Below, piece by piece: positions 1 through 8,035 of a stretch of DNA of 33,974 nt. Within the stretch, counting starts at the first letter, position 1. Each line of letters starts with the position of its first letter. Below the pieces are notes generated by a model. It saw only the letters and a list, made by a program, of their open reading frames with translations. It was not told the DNA's origin and did no database searches. The stretch is from assembly GCA_012033495.1 (NCBI GenBank), contig JAAUQT010000037.1:1-33974 (forward strand), given 5' to 3'. Position numbers and translations under genes: made by a program. The stretch comes from Cyanobacteria bacterium RM1_2_2. GTDB taxonomy: Bacteria; Cyanobacteriota; Cyanobacteriia; Elainellales; Elainellaceae.

Positions 1-518
1 TCGACAATCGCTCTCTAGGTTTTCCCACGGGCCCTGGATTATTGTCTGGAGCCTGCGGCAAAATGTTGGTCATTTAGAAAAACCGCTTTGCTGTCTGCTT
101 CAGTTTTGTTGCGGTCGGCGGCAGGAATCAAATGCCCTCGATCAAAACCGCTGCCCGTATAGTCGCTCGGTTTCACCTGATACCAGCCCTGCGGCAAGGA
201 CAAATCTGGCTCAAACTCCGGACGAGGCAAATTACCTAACCAAGCTTGATTCAGTTGCCAACTTGCCCAATTAGGAATGCCTTTATCACGACTGTAAGCC
301 AAGGCATATTGGGGACGGATCACCAGGTAATCGTTGGCATTAAACAGCGTCGCTTGACTTGGCTTACCTAGTAACAAGTGAGGGCTACTTTGACCTACCG
401 CATTAGGGTTAAGCAGGGCTGTGCAGCTTGATGACCCTAAAACAACACAGATCAAAAAACTAAATCCCGCCATTTTGGCAAGACGCCAGCCCAACTTTCG
501 CCACCCAACAGCATTCAT
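1..518 (-). pseudogene. DNA/RNA non-specific endonuclease (NUC1 type), partial and frameshifted
   Basis: This is the 5' part of a secreted endonuclease of the His-Me-finger DNA/RNA non-specific family, running off the left edge. The N-terminus is basic, then a hydrophobic stretch (about residues 17-32) ending in SSSC, which resembles a lipoprotein or export signal. The catalytic motif DRGHLIPAADR is visible near residues 126-136, so the protein probably cuts nucleic acid outside the cytoplasm. The open frame stops at position 39, but the family sequence continues in other frames. One extra T at 73-75 (plus strand) moves the reading into TNILPQAPDNN, and one extra base near position 28 moves it into WENLE. 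Both pieces match what the family normally has next. Either the gene is dead or the sequence has two one-base insertions. The start is ATG at 516-518. Confidence 0.75.
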
Positions 519-685
519 GTTTCTCGATTATCTGGAGCGCCCTCTCCTCCGTTATCCCACAAAGCCTGAATCCATTCAAGATTTGCGAACAGTGCTAATT
601 GTACCGAATTACTGCCTTCCCATCGCCGCGATCTTTACTGTCGCTTCATCACACAGTTGGTGGCACTTTGGAACGATAGAGATCT

Positions 686-715
686 ATCTATTTGTAAGCG
701 ATCTATTTGTAAGCG
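686..715. repeat. 15-bp tandem duplication
   Basis: ATCTATTTGTAAGCG occurs twice head to tail, at 686-700 and 701-715. The core CTATTTGTAA recurs in another 15-bp duplication at 23948-23977. Confidence 0.9.
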
Positions 716-1061
716 ATAGCCACAGGGTTTAGGACAGAGTGCAAGGGTTCCACCCCGAACTCTCCTGCCCCGTGCCCTAACTAAGCTGGCGACAGCTTTA
801 GATCTCAAGGTTATTACACATGAATCAATTGAAGTAAATTGCTCCCAAGCAAACCATTTGTGCTTACATGCTTGAACCATTGGGCTGAGAGCAGCTTTTT
901 AGTGGATGAAAGCCAGGAAAATCTACTAGACTGAAATCTCATGGGATTGACACTGTGAGAAAAGTGCCCAACAAGGGTAGGTTAGAGTGCAAATGAGTCC
1001 ATCTACTACACAAGCCTGAACTTCAAGCAGTAACCCCAATTTTGAATCGCAGATTGATTTT

Positions 1062-1067
1062 AGGAGG
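1062..1067 (+). promoter_or_regulatory. Ribosome binding site deciding a TTG start
   Basis: AGGAGG lies six bases before the TTG at 1074. There is no ATG or GTG at suitable spacing, so the S1 gene most likely starts with TTG. Confidence 0.75.
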
Positions 1068-1073
1068 CTGACG

Positions 1074-1946
1074 TTGTCCTTTTCTACCGACGATTTTGCC
1101 AAAGCACTAGAGCAGCATGATTACCAGTTTCAAAAAGGTCAGACAGTGCGCGGCAAGGTAGCAAACTACGAATCTGATGGCGTTTATATCGACATTGGCG
1201 GAAAGGCGGCTGCTTTTCTCCCCCATGAAGAAGCCTCAATCGGACGCATCCTTAACCTGGCTGAGTATTTGCCGCTGGGTGAAGAGCGAGAGTTTTTGAT
1301 TATTCGAGAGCAAGATGCAGATGGTCAAGTAACGCTGTCGCTGCGGCAGTTGCAAATGAAGCAAGTTTGGCAACATCTGGCCGAACTGCAAGCAGGAAAC
1401 CAAAGCGTTCAAGCGAGGGTGAGCGGTGTGAATAAAGGGGGTGTAACCGTCGATGTGAAAGGCATTCGCGGCTTTATTCCTCGCTCTCATCTGGTTGAGC
1501 GGGATAACTTAGAAGCGTTGGTTGGCAAAGCCTTGACCGCAAGCCCAATTGAGGTAGACGCTGAACGCAAAAGGCTGGTTCTCTCTCAGCGGTTAGCAAC
1601 TCAGGCAGCAAGTTTAAGCCAGCTAGAAATTGGTCAACTGATTGAGGGCAAAGTGGCAAGCATCAAGCCTTTTGGCATCTTTGTTGAGTTTGAAGGCACG
1701 ACGGGCTTACTGCACATTAATCAAATTAGCAAAAGCTATATAGCTTCCCTAGAAACCCTCTTCTCTCATGGGCAGCCGATTAAAGCTCTGATCCTAGACA
1801 TTGACGACATTAAAAAGCGAGTTTCGTTGTCTACTAAAGTGCTGGAAAATTTCCCCGGTGAAATGATCGAAAATATGGCAGACGTGATGGCAACGGCTGA
1901 AACTCGCGCTGAAAAAATGCGGGGGAACTTGTCTACGCCCGAATAG
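1074..1946 (+). CDS. 30S ribosomal protein S1 homologue (three S1 domains)
   Basis: An RNA-binding protein of 290 residues built from three S1 (OB-fold) domains at about residues 20-92, 106-172 and 184-256. The third carries the classical KPFGIFVEF and GLLHINQIS segments. Cyanobacteria have short S1 proteins with three or four domains instead of the six of E. coli. This length fits the second, shorter cyanobacterial paralogue (often called Rps1b), thought to bind mRNA during translation or to act as a general RNA-binding protein. The start is a TTG preceded by AGGAGG with a six-base gap. It is transcribed away from the endonuclease remnant and converges with the lysozyme-like gene, with only about 10 bases between their stop codons. 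No odd residues were seen. Confidence 0.9.
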   Translation: MSFSTDDFAKALEQHDYQFQKGQTVRGKVANYESDGVYIDIGGKAAAFLPHEEASIGRILNLAEYLPLGEEREFLIIREQDADGQVTLSLRQLQMKQVWQHLAELQAGNQSVQARVSGVNKGGVTVDVKGIRGFIPRSHLVERDNLEALVGKALTASPIEVDAERKRLVLSQRLATQAASLSQLEIGQLIEGKVASIKPFGIFVEFEGTTGLLHINQISKSYIASLETLFSHGQPIKALILDIDDIKKRVSLSTKVLENFPGEMIENMADVMATAETRAEKMRGNLSTPE

Positions 1947-1956
1947 TTGAGTGAAG

Positions 1957-2667
1957 TTAAGACGATACGGCAGCAAGCTCTTCCTGCAAAATCTGCTGGT
2001 AGACTTGCGGCAGCAAATCTGTCATGGAGTTTGGCTCGATCCCATACCCCAAACTCGTCCAGGTGGGAGACAAAATTTCTAATACTTCCGCTAACCGCTC
2101 CTGACGCAATAGCTCCGAGAGATCAATTCCCCAAGCCTGCGGATCACTCAACCAGCGGTAAACCACCTGATCCTGATATTCTGGCGCAAAGTTATAGGCC
2201 CGAAAGTCTCGCCAGAACCAAAATCCGCTCGGTTTGGGGTGATATTCGGCGGCTTTTTCCTGCCAAGTGGTTGTAATAAACTGATACCGACCTGCTGCGG
2301 TGGAGCAGTTGCCTTGATTGGGGCCGCTTACAATCGTTACGCACTGATCTGGGTGATGGCTCAAATCTTCAATATGCTCACCGCCGTACAGCACCGAGTA
2401 GGGACGTTCAGTGTTGGACTCTGCTACAGAAATGGTGCGCATGAGGGCCCGCAAGTAAGGATCGCCGCCCTGCATCACCAAAGGAGCCGGACGAATCTCC
2501 CACCTTGGATCGAACAATTGCTTGGGCTTCTGAAGAAAAAAATTGCCGATCATCAACGTCGCAATAATCGCAGATAGGCTTACTAGCCACTGTCCGTAAT
2601 TTGGCTTGGTATTCGTGGGATCAAGTGGACGGTTGGGATCAGAAGGGGAGTAAAGGTTAGGAGCCAC
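1957..2667 (-). CDS. Membrane-anchored lysozyme-like glycoside hydrolase (GH104-like)
   Basis: A protein of 236 residues with one transmembrane helix (about residues 26-45) and a C-terminal lysozyme fold resembling phage lambda endolysin R (glycoside hydrolase family 104, a lytic transglycosylase). The segment around TISVAESN carries a candidate catalytic Glu at residue 83. It is followed by YGGEHIEDLSHHP and AAGRYQF, both hallmarks of this family. The architecture suggests a peptidoglycan-cutting enzyme facing the periplasm from the inner membrane, acting in wall remodelling and not in phage lysis, since no holin or phage gene is nearby. The start codon is GTG (2665-2667), and no clear Shine-Dalgarno precedes it. 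It is followed closely by the NmrA-type gene upstream on the same strand, so the two may be co-transcribed. The family assignment is by motif recognition. Confidence 0.78.
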   Translation of the reverse strand: MAPNLYSPSDPNRPLDPTNTKPNYGQWLVSLSAIIATLMIGNFFLQKPKQLFDPRWEIRPAPLVMQGGDPYLRALMRTISVAESNTERPYSVLYGGEHIEDLSHHPDQCVTIVSGPNQGNCSTAAGRYQFITTTWQEKAAEYHPKPSGFWFWRDFRAYNFAPEYQDQVVYRWLSDPQAWGIDLSELLRQERLAEVLEILSPTWTSLGYGIEPNSMTDLLPQVYQQILQEELAAVSS

Positions 2668-2690
2668 AGTTTGCGTGAGGGGATAAGCAC

Positions 2691-3350
2691 TTATGCCACG
2701 TTAGCAAATAGCACTTCAAATGGCTGGGCAACTCCGTCCGCTTTGGCGACAATCTCTACAATTTTGTTACGGGCAGAGGGTTGAAATAGCGCCTCGACGC
2801 AAACTTGGGCAACTTTAGTGCGCGGAATACTGCCATCAAACAAACTGTCGGCTTTTGACATAATGATGGCATCTGCATTGTCTTCGTTCTTCAAGCCACC
2901 CGGTCGCACGATCGTATAAGCCAAGCCACTGGACTGTAAATATTCCTCAGCTCGCTTTTTCCAAACCAAAATCAGCCAAAACAAATTCAGCGGGTGAAAA
3001 AGCTGCGACGTACACAAAGAAGACACCATCACAAACTGTTCAATGCCCTGCGCTTTAGCAGCATCGACTAAATTTTTGTTGCCCTCATAGTCCACTTTGT
3101 AGGGGCCAGTTGGGTCAAAGCTGGGAGCCGCGCCTGTCGCAGAAACAACCACCGTGCAGCCTTGTATAGCAGATTTTAGACTTTCCAGTTGCAGCACATC
3201 GCCCGTCACTAGCTCAGCTTCAGACGGCAGAATTTGCTTTGCCTTTTCCAAATCTCTCACCAGTGCCCGAACTGGAACGCCGCGCTGCACTAATTCTTTA
3301 ACGATTCGTCGTCCTGTCTCTCCAGTAGCGCCTGCGACAAATGCTTTCAT
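2691..3350 (-). CDS. NAD(P)-binding NmrA/Ycf39-like oxidoreductase
   Basis: A 219-residue atypical short-chain dehydrogenase/reductase. The dinucleotide-binding motif GATGETG is at residues 7-13. It is followed by the ALVRD segment expected for NADP(H) preference, the VSATGA strand and a VSSLC segment at the usual catalytic position. The typical YxxxK is replaced by a KKRAEEYLQ-type helix, as in the NmrA, Ycf39 and TIC62 relatives. Such proteins in cyanobacteria and chloroplasts serve as reductases or as NADPH-sensing assembly factors. The substrate cannot be told from sequence. The start ATG at 3348-3350 has GAGGA a few bases upstream. It lies 23 bases upstream of the lysozyme-like gene on the same strand, so the pair is probably one transcript. 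Confidence 0.85.
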   Translation of the reverse strand: MKAFVAGATGETGRRIVKELVQRGVPVRALVRDLEKAKQILPSEAELVTGDVLQLESLKSAIQGCTVVVSATGAAPSFDPTGPYKVDYEGNKNLVDAAKAQGIEQFVMVSSLCTSQLFHPLNLFWLILVWKKRAEEYLQSSGLAYTIVRPGGLKNEDNADAIIMSKADSLFDGSIPRTKVAQVCVEALFQPSARNKIVEIVAKADGVAQPFEVLFANVA

Positions 3351-3992
3351 AATTTTCCTCTTTGCTTGAACTTAGGTCGTTTAATTTACGCAACTTAAGA
3401 GACTGCTTATAAATAAACATATTGTAAATAAACACAAAGGTTCTAGACCGCCCTCTATGGCTCGATCCTCTCTCACGCTCCTTCAAAAGGAAACCGAGAA
3501 GGTCTGAAGTCCCCCTTCATCACGGAGACTCAAGGGAATCGCAATATGAATTTACAAACAGTCTCTAAGGAGCATTTATTTTATCGGGAACTTCTTTCCA
3601 CCTGCCTCAGTTGAGGCTGAGGAGAAAGTCGGCTTAGTCCCGTTCTCCGCCTATTCCTCCGCCTATTCAGTGAATCACTTTACCTTGAGTCTCACCTTCT
3701 TTAATCTAGCGGAAGCCAGATCTCCGTAAATCGAACAGGTTAGCTTTGCTGTTTTGCATAACTTTCGGTTGTTCCATCCGTAAATTACTCATGGTGAGGC
3801 TTTGAGGGGAAAAGTATGCTGGTAAACACATCAAAGCTTCTGTTGATTTCATCTCCCTTTTTTAAGCTGAGATTAAACATCACTGTTTTTAGTGCTTCCT
3901 TCTCCAGATGTTCGGTTAGGATATCGTAAGTAGAGAAGCCACTGAGGAATCATTGCAGGAATTGCAGATAAAATTGCAGGAAATTATTGTTT
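3351..3992. other. Spacer without a gene
   Basis: This 640-base divergent spacer has no convincing open frame. An A+T-rich stretch (about 3360-3435) precedes the NmrA-type gene and is the likely promoter region. A small inverted repeat CCTCAG/CTGAGG lies at 3605-3622, and CTCCGCCTATTC is tandemly duplicated at 3645-3668. The motif ATTGCAGG recurs three times just before the DUF1997 start. Nothing else was recognised. Confidence 0.5.
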
Positions 3993-4721
3993 ATGCAGGC
4001 GAATTCGGCTGAACAGTGCGCTCTTGAGACAACTCCCGCCCTCCTCGGCGTAGCTCCCGGTTTAATTGACAGTGCTGCTTTGGAAGGATATCCCCACGAA
4101 GAACGAGTTCACGATGAGCACGAGCCTGCCTGTTTCCACGGCGCTTTTGCAAGTTGTATGGAAATGTATGCAGACGCGGCCACGGTGTCGGCCTATTTAG
4201 ATGCACACCGAGCCTGGTTTCCGCGCTGTGCCCAACCCATGACCGCCGAACAAATTGGCGAAAGTGGCTATGCGCTGACGATCGGTCGATTCGGCTCGTT
4301 TGGATACGAAGTTGAACCCAAAATTGGGCTGAATTTGCTCCCTCAAGATCAGGGCGTTTATCGGATTCAAACCATTCCAGTTCCCAACTACACCCCACCT
4401 GGCTATGAGGTAGACTTTCAGGCAGCCTTACAGCTTGTCGAAACCGAGCCAGATGTCACCGCAACTGCCGCCTTCAAACGTGCCAACCTAGCTGAGCCTG
4501 CTCACTTGACGCGAGTAGAATGGGAGCTTGATTTGAAGGTAATGATCCACTTTCCACGCTTCATTCAGGCTTTGCCCAAATCCCTGGTGCAAAACACGGG
4601 CGACCGGCTGCTGAACGAAATTGTGCGTCAGGTTTCGCGTCGTTTAACCTATAAGGTGCAGGAAGACTTCCACACCACTACAGGCGCGCCTTTCCCTCGC
4701 AAACACCGTAGGTCACGGTAA
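3993..4721 (+). CDS. DUF1997 family protein
   Basis: A 242-residue protein of the DUF1997 family, found in cyanobacteria and plants and of unknown function. Recognisable stretches are the N-terminal FHGAFASCMEMYAD strand, RFGSFGYEVEPKIGLNLLP in the middle, the NYTPPGYEVDF segment and the C-terminal LDLKVMIHFPRFIQALPKS block, which is the strongest family signature. No signal peptide or membrane helix is visible. The family is thought to adopt a START/SRPBCC-like fold, which is from family knowledge and not seen here. ATG at 3993 is preferred. A TTG two codons upstream is also possible, and AGGA at 3978-3981 could serve either. The gene converges with the propeller gene. The spacer after its stop is full of short duplications. 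Confidence 0.8.
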   Translation: MQANSAEQCALETTPALLGVAPGLIDSAALEGYPHEERVHDEHEPACFHGAFASCMEMYADAATVSAYLDAHRAWFPRCAQPMTAEQIGESGYALTIGRFGSFGYEVEPKIGLNLLPQDQGVYRIQTIPVPNYTPPGYEVDFQAALQLVETEPDVTATAAFKRANLAEPAHLTRVEWELDLKVMIHFPRFIQALPKSLVQNTGDRLLNEIVRQVSRRLTYKVQEDFHTTTGAPFPRKHRRSR

Positions 4722-4740
4722 TACGATAACGGCTGTTATA

Positions 4741-4785
4741 GTGACGCTCGTTATGGTGACGCTCGTTATGGTGACGGCTGTACGA
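4741..4785. repeat. 15-bp tandem duplication after the DUF1997 gene
   Basis: GTGACGCTCGTTATG occurs at 4741-4755 and 4756-4770 with a partial third copy to about 4785. It begins 20 bases after the stop codon of the DUF1997 gene. Confidence 0.9.
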
Positions 4786-4844
4786 GCATCTTGTTGGGTT
4801 GTAGGTCGCTTGTCAGAGCATTCCGTAACTGCCAACAAGATGCT
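4785..4844. terminator. Perfect 13-bp inverted repeat between convergent genes
   Basis: AGCATCTTGTTGG at 4785-4797 is repeated in inverse orientation at 4832-4844 with a 34-base loop. It lies between two convergent genes and could end transcription from both sides. It lacks a T tract, so it is not a textbook intrinsic terminator. Confidence 0.4.
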
Positions 4845-4861
4845 AACTATCAGCCAACTGG

Positions 4862-4889
4862 CGCAGAGTCTATATTACGCAGAGTCTAT
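4862..4889. repeat. 16-bp period tandem duplication
   Basis: CGCAGAGTCTAT occurs at 4862-4873 and 4878-4889, a period of 16 bases, just downstream of the stop of the propeller gene. Confidence 0.85.
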
Positions 4890-4906
4890 GCCAGTCCTGA
4901 GTCAGG

Positions 4907-6613
4907 CTATCCAACGGGGCGATACTGACTGAGCCAAACATCATACTTTCCTTGGTTTTGAGTTGGAGAGCTTGGGAAAGTCCCTTGAGTTTGCCCAGCG
5001 ACATACAGTGTCCCCGCCCCGTCAGTCACCAGCGTATAGGCTTCGTCGTCTTGTGGAGTTCCAACTTGAGTGGCGCGAACGACATTGCCACTGCTGTCTG
5101 CTTGAGCGATCCAGGCATCCGAGCCGCCTAGGGCAGCCCCAAACAATCCCGTGTTGGTTTCACCCGTCAGATAAATTTTGCCCGCTGGATCGATCGTGAC
5201 TGCTTGGACGGCATCTAACCCTGTGCCACCAAACTGTTTCACCCACTGACGAGTGCCGCTGGTGCTGGTGACGGTGTATTTCGCAAAAAAGGCATCTGCT
5301 TCACCGCCCGCAAAGCTGTTGGCAGGCAAGCTGCCCGCAGGTAGGATTCCTGAAGTTTGCCCCCCGATGTATAGCTCCGAGCCGTTGACAGCAATACTGC
5401 GAGCATAATCTGTGCCTGCTCCACTTTCCAGCGTGTCGTTCCACAGTGGCGCTCCAGTGGATGGATCGAAGCCCGCCACAAAAGCATCTCCCTCATCAAG
5501 GTCGAAATTGCTGCCGTCGATGCTGAGGTTGGCGTCGGTGATGCCGGTAATATAAAGGCTGCCATTCCCCAGCGCAATTCCTGCTCCTGCGGTGGTTCTC
5601 GCGTCTCCAAATTCAGCGAAGCCGTTATTGCCAAACGTTGTCACCAAACTGCCGCTGCTTGTGTACTTGGCAACAAAGGCTTTGCCCTGACTGGCTCCTA
5701 GAAAAGCAGGCGCACCGCGACGAATTCCGGTGACATAAATATTGTTGCTGTTGTTTGTACTGTCGAGCACGATGCCAGAGACAGCATCAATGCCCAAACT
5801 GGTGCTTTTGATCTCCTGAAGCCACTCCTGAGTTCCGGCTGGATTGTACTTGGCAATGAAGCCATCGCTGTTGAAGCCATTAATCAGCGCACCCGCAACA
5901 TAGTAGTTTCCGGCAACATCAACCGCAATATCTGCAATCGCGGTAGAGCCTGGAACCGAGAGCGGGCGTTGCCATTCCAACGTGCCATCTTGCTGATACT
6001 TCGCCACAAATCCGCTGCCCACTAGCGCATTAGACGTAGTTCTCACGCCCGCAAGATAGACACTACCCGCATTATCGATAGCCGTACTAAAGGCGTAGTC
6101 ATTATCGCTGCTGCCGAATTGCCGGAGCCAAGTTGGATTTGCAAAGGCAGGCAGAATTGGGACAGGAGCGGGATCGCCGATCGTAGGCGGCGGCGTTGCT
6201 GAGAGCCTGAGACGATAGCGGTTGTTGCCCCCACTGCGGTAAACCCGAACATAGTAGCTGCCTGCCTCAAGCGATAAATTCAGCGTCCTGGTTCTGCTGC
6301 TGCCCCGCTGAGCCAGAAAGTTGATGTGTTGCCTAATTTGTTTGGAATTCAGTTCGCTAAATTCAGTTCGACCGATTGCTTGTAAGGCTCCGTTGCGAGC
6401 ACCTTTGAGCGAAAATACCTGAACTGCAATTTTTGACTGCTTGGTGATTCCGTTCAGCTTCAAGTTGAGCGTACTCCGGCGCATTTGGACGCGGTATAGG
6501 TCATCTTGATCGGTCGCACCCACTCGGTCAATGAAACGCTGAGGCTTACTGCCCAGATTGCGAATCAGCCTAGCGGTTCTCAGGGTATTCTTGGCGCGGT
6601 CAATCGGTGCCAT
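4907..6613 (-). CDS. Seven-repeat beta-propeller (SBBP-type) protein with N-terminal PPC-like domain
   Basis: A 568-residue protein. Residues about 25-140 look like a bacterial pre-peptidase C-terminal (PPC-like) beta-sandwich: FIDRVGATDQDDLYRV at the start and SLEAGSYYVRVYR near the end. A proline-rich linker (about 140-155) follows. From residue 160 to the end there are seven repeats, each with a W/R...G...D opening strand and ending in a (I/V)YLAG, YYVAG, YVTG, YITG, YIGG, YLTG or YVAG strand. This is the SBBP beta-propeller repeat, and seven copies match a seven-bladed propeller. No classical signal peptide is visible. The role is probably surface or extracellular binding, though the ligand is unknown. 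The start is ATG at 6611-6613. The gene converges with the DUF1997 gene. Confidence 0.82.
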   Translation of the reverse strand: MAPIDRAKNTLRTARLIRNLGSKPQRFIDRVGATDQDDLYRVQMRRSTLNLKLNGITKQSKIAVQVFSLKGARNGALQAIGRTEFSELNSKQIRQHINFLAQRGSSRTRTLNLSLEAGSYYVRVYRSGGNNRYRLRLSATPPPTIGDPAPVPILPAFANPTWLRQFGSSDNDYAFSTAIDNAGSVYLAGVRTTSNALVGSGFVAKYQQDGTLEWQRPLSVPGSTAIADIAVDVAGNYYVAGALINGFNSDGFIAKYNPAGTQEWLQEIKSTSLGIDAVSGIVLDSTNNSNNIYVTGIRRGAPAFLGASQGKAFVAKYTSSGSLVTTFGNNGFAEFGDARTTAGAGIALGNGSLYITGITDANLSIDGSNFDLDEGDAFVAGFDPSTGAPLWNDTLESGAGTDYARSIAVNGSELYIGGQTSGILPAGSLPANSFAGGEADAFFAKYTVTSTSGTRQWVKQFGGTGLDAVQAVTIDPAGKIYLTGETNTGLFGAALGGSDAWIAQADSSGNVVRATQVGTPQDDEAYTLVTDGAGTLYVAGQTQGTFPSSPTQNQGKYDVWLSQYRPVG

Positions 6614-6733
6614 AAGCTTTAGATTGTTACTTTACTCAAAATTATCCATCCTGGCTGGTAGATGCACCAGGCTAGAATTTTATTTTTGCAATCTATAAAG
6701 CACCCTGAACGCTGAGCAGTGAACTCTATTGAA

Positions 6734-6753
6734 CCTGATTGAGCCTGATTGAG
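6734..6753. repeat. 10-bp tandem duplication
   Basis: CCTGATTGAG occurs twice head to tail in the spacer upstream of the propeller gene. Confidence 0.85.
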
Positions 6754-6782
6754 TTTTAAAATCAGCCTGAAATCACCCAGCC

Positions 6783-7538
6783 TTAATTTGCTGCCATACG
6801 GGTTGTGCGGAATGTCACATTCGCGCCCTCGTTCGTTTGCTCTAGGACGAGAAGAGGCGTTGGCTTGGCTTTTTGATCCCAGTGCAATCTAGCGATCCGG
6901 CCTTGAATCGTGGGCTGCCAGTGATCGTCCCCTTCGGGACTCATGAAGTTTTGCATACATTGAATGATCTGCGAGATCGTAACTGAGGTAGGCTGGGTCG
7001 GGAGTTTCGTCAACTTAATCTGAATCCGAAACAGCACCCGCTTTACGCCTTTCTGAGAGCCTGTCAAATCATATTCCACATCAAAAATTTCGTCGATTTG
7101 CCGCCCTGTGGAGCTAGCAATCCCCACCAGTCCTTGATCGGCTTGCGTGGGGCGAAGGGCAATCGAAATTTTTTCCTTCACCTTAATTTTGATTTGATTC
7201 ATGATCGCGAAGTGGAACTGTTCTTCCTCCATTCGCATTCGCAGATAGTCCAGATTAAACTCACGAGAGTGAATCAAATCTGGATTTTTCTCCATTTTGC
7301 TGATGGTATTCAGCGCTAGCTTGAGTTTCTTCTGTAATTCTCGGTTTTTATACTCTTCAAATCGTTTCAGCTTCTCTAATTTGCTGGTGCTGACCTTTGT
7401 ATAGATCGCTAAACCCAGCAAGAGGAGACCCAACACTCCTGAAGTAATCATCCACGGACTTTGGAGATCGATTTTGAGTTGAGAAGCTTTCGAGGTCTGA
7501 GCCAACCTAGGTTCTACAAGGATGACGTGGGTTGACAT
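6783..7538 (-). CDS. Single-pass membrane protein with coiled coil, unknown function
   Basis: I do not recognise this 251-residue protein. It has an N-terminal segment of about 28 residues, one strong transmembrane helix (about residues 29-48), a charged lysine- and glutamate-rich helix (about 50-85) likely to be a coiled coil, and a C-terminal soluble domain of mixed alpha/beta character. That domain includes a repeated-lysine strand (QIKIKVKEKISIAL) and a strand-rich end (PLLVLEQTNEGANVTFRT). The soluble domain is most likely cytoplasmic, inferred from the positive charges after the helix. The start ATG is at 7536-7538. It is on the same strand as the propeller gene but 169 bases away, so co-transcription is uncertain. 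Codon use resembles its neighbours and no sign of transfer was seen. Confidence 0.7.
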   Translation of the reverse strand: MSTHVILVEPRLAQTSKASQLKIDLQSPWMITSGVLGLLLLGLAIYTKVSTSKLEKLKRFEEYKNRELQKKLKLALNTISKMEKNPDLIHSREFNLDYLRMRMEEEQFHFAIMNQIKIKVKEKISIALRPTQADQGLVGIASSTGRQIDEIFDVEYDLTGSQKGVKRVLFRIQIKLTKLPTQPTSVTISQIIQCMQNFMSPEGDDHWQPTIQGRIARLHWDQKAKPTPLLVLEQTNEGANVTFRTTRMAAN

Positions 7539-8035
7539 AGTTGCTGCACACTAAGATGTAGAATCTGTCTAAATCAAAAAGAACTGGTCTTAGAATGCCC
7601 CCTAGCCTATTCAATTTCACCATTCCTGATTCCCTCCTGTCAAAGGAAGGCATCAAAATGTTGTATCAATTAGGTTAAGCAGAAGGTAGAGGGCAGAAGG
7701 CGGAAGGCGAGATTCAATCGGAGGGTAGCTTTCAGTTAGCTTTCTTTTAAGGGTTCCGAAATTTCTCTCACAGAGTCGTCATTCCTATCTGTATACGGCA
7801 GCAGAGTAGACGAGGGACTTTAAGGGGACTCTGAGGGGACTCTGAGGGAAAAAGTTGCACATCGCGTTGAGCATTTCAATGAGTAGGATTGACGAATTCA
7901 AGGCAAATGTTGGAGGGCGGAATTCAACCTGAATAGACGGCGCTAGAACTGTCCTGTGGCTGATCACGTTTCTGGAGATGCCGTTTATGGTTTTTAAAAG
8001 CACTCAGTTGTAATTCAATATGACTGAGGTATTGT
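7539..8035. other. Spacer without a gene
   Basis: This divergent spacer has no credible gene. It contains a purine-rich AGAAGG-type stretch (about 7680-7712) and an 11-bp tandem duplication (7824-7848). The open frame on the minus strand at 7785-8003 has no family features and runs through the duplication. Confidence 0.5.
7824..7848. repeat. 11-bp tandem duplication
   Basis: GGGGACTCTGA occurs at 7824-7834 and 7835-7845 with the start of a third copy. Confidence 0.9.

Larger units (their letters stand above)
519..1073. other. Spacer without a gene
   Basis: The spacer lies between two divergent genes and so should hold both promoters. I see no convincing coding frame. It contains a 15-bp tandem duplication at 686-715. 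It also has a TTGACA box at 947-952 without a good -10 hexamer at normal spacing, and a strong Shine-Dalgarno at its right end. The open frames on either strand lack recognisable protein features. Confidence 0.5.

Noticed and set aside
4741-4932. 63-residue plus-strand gene beginning with a repeated TLVMV
   Set aside because: The repeat is only the 15-bp duplication read as protein. The frame overlaps the end of the propeller gene on the other strand.
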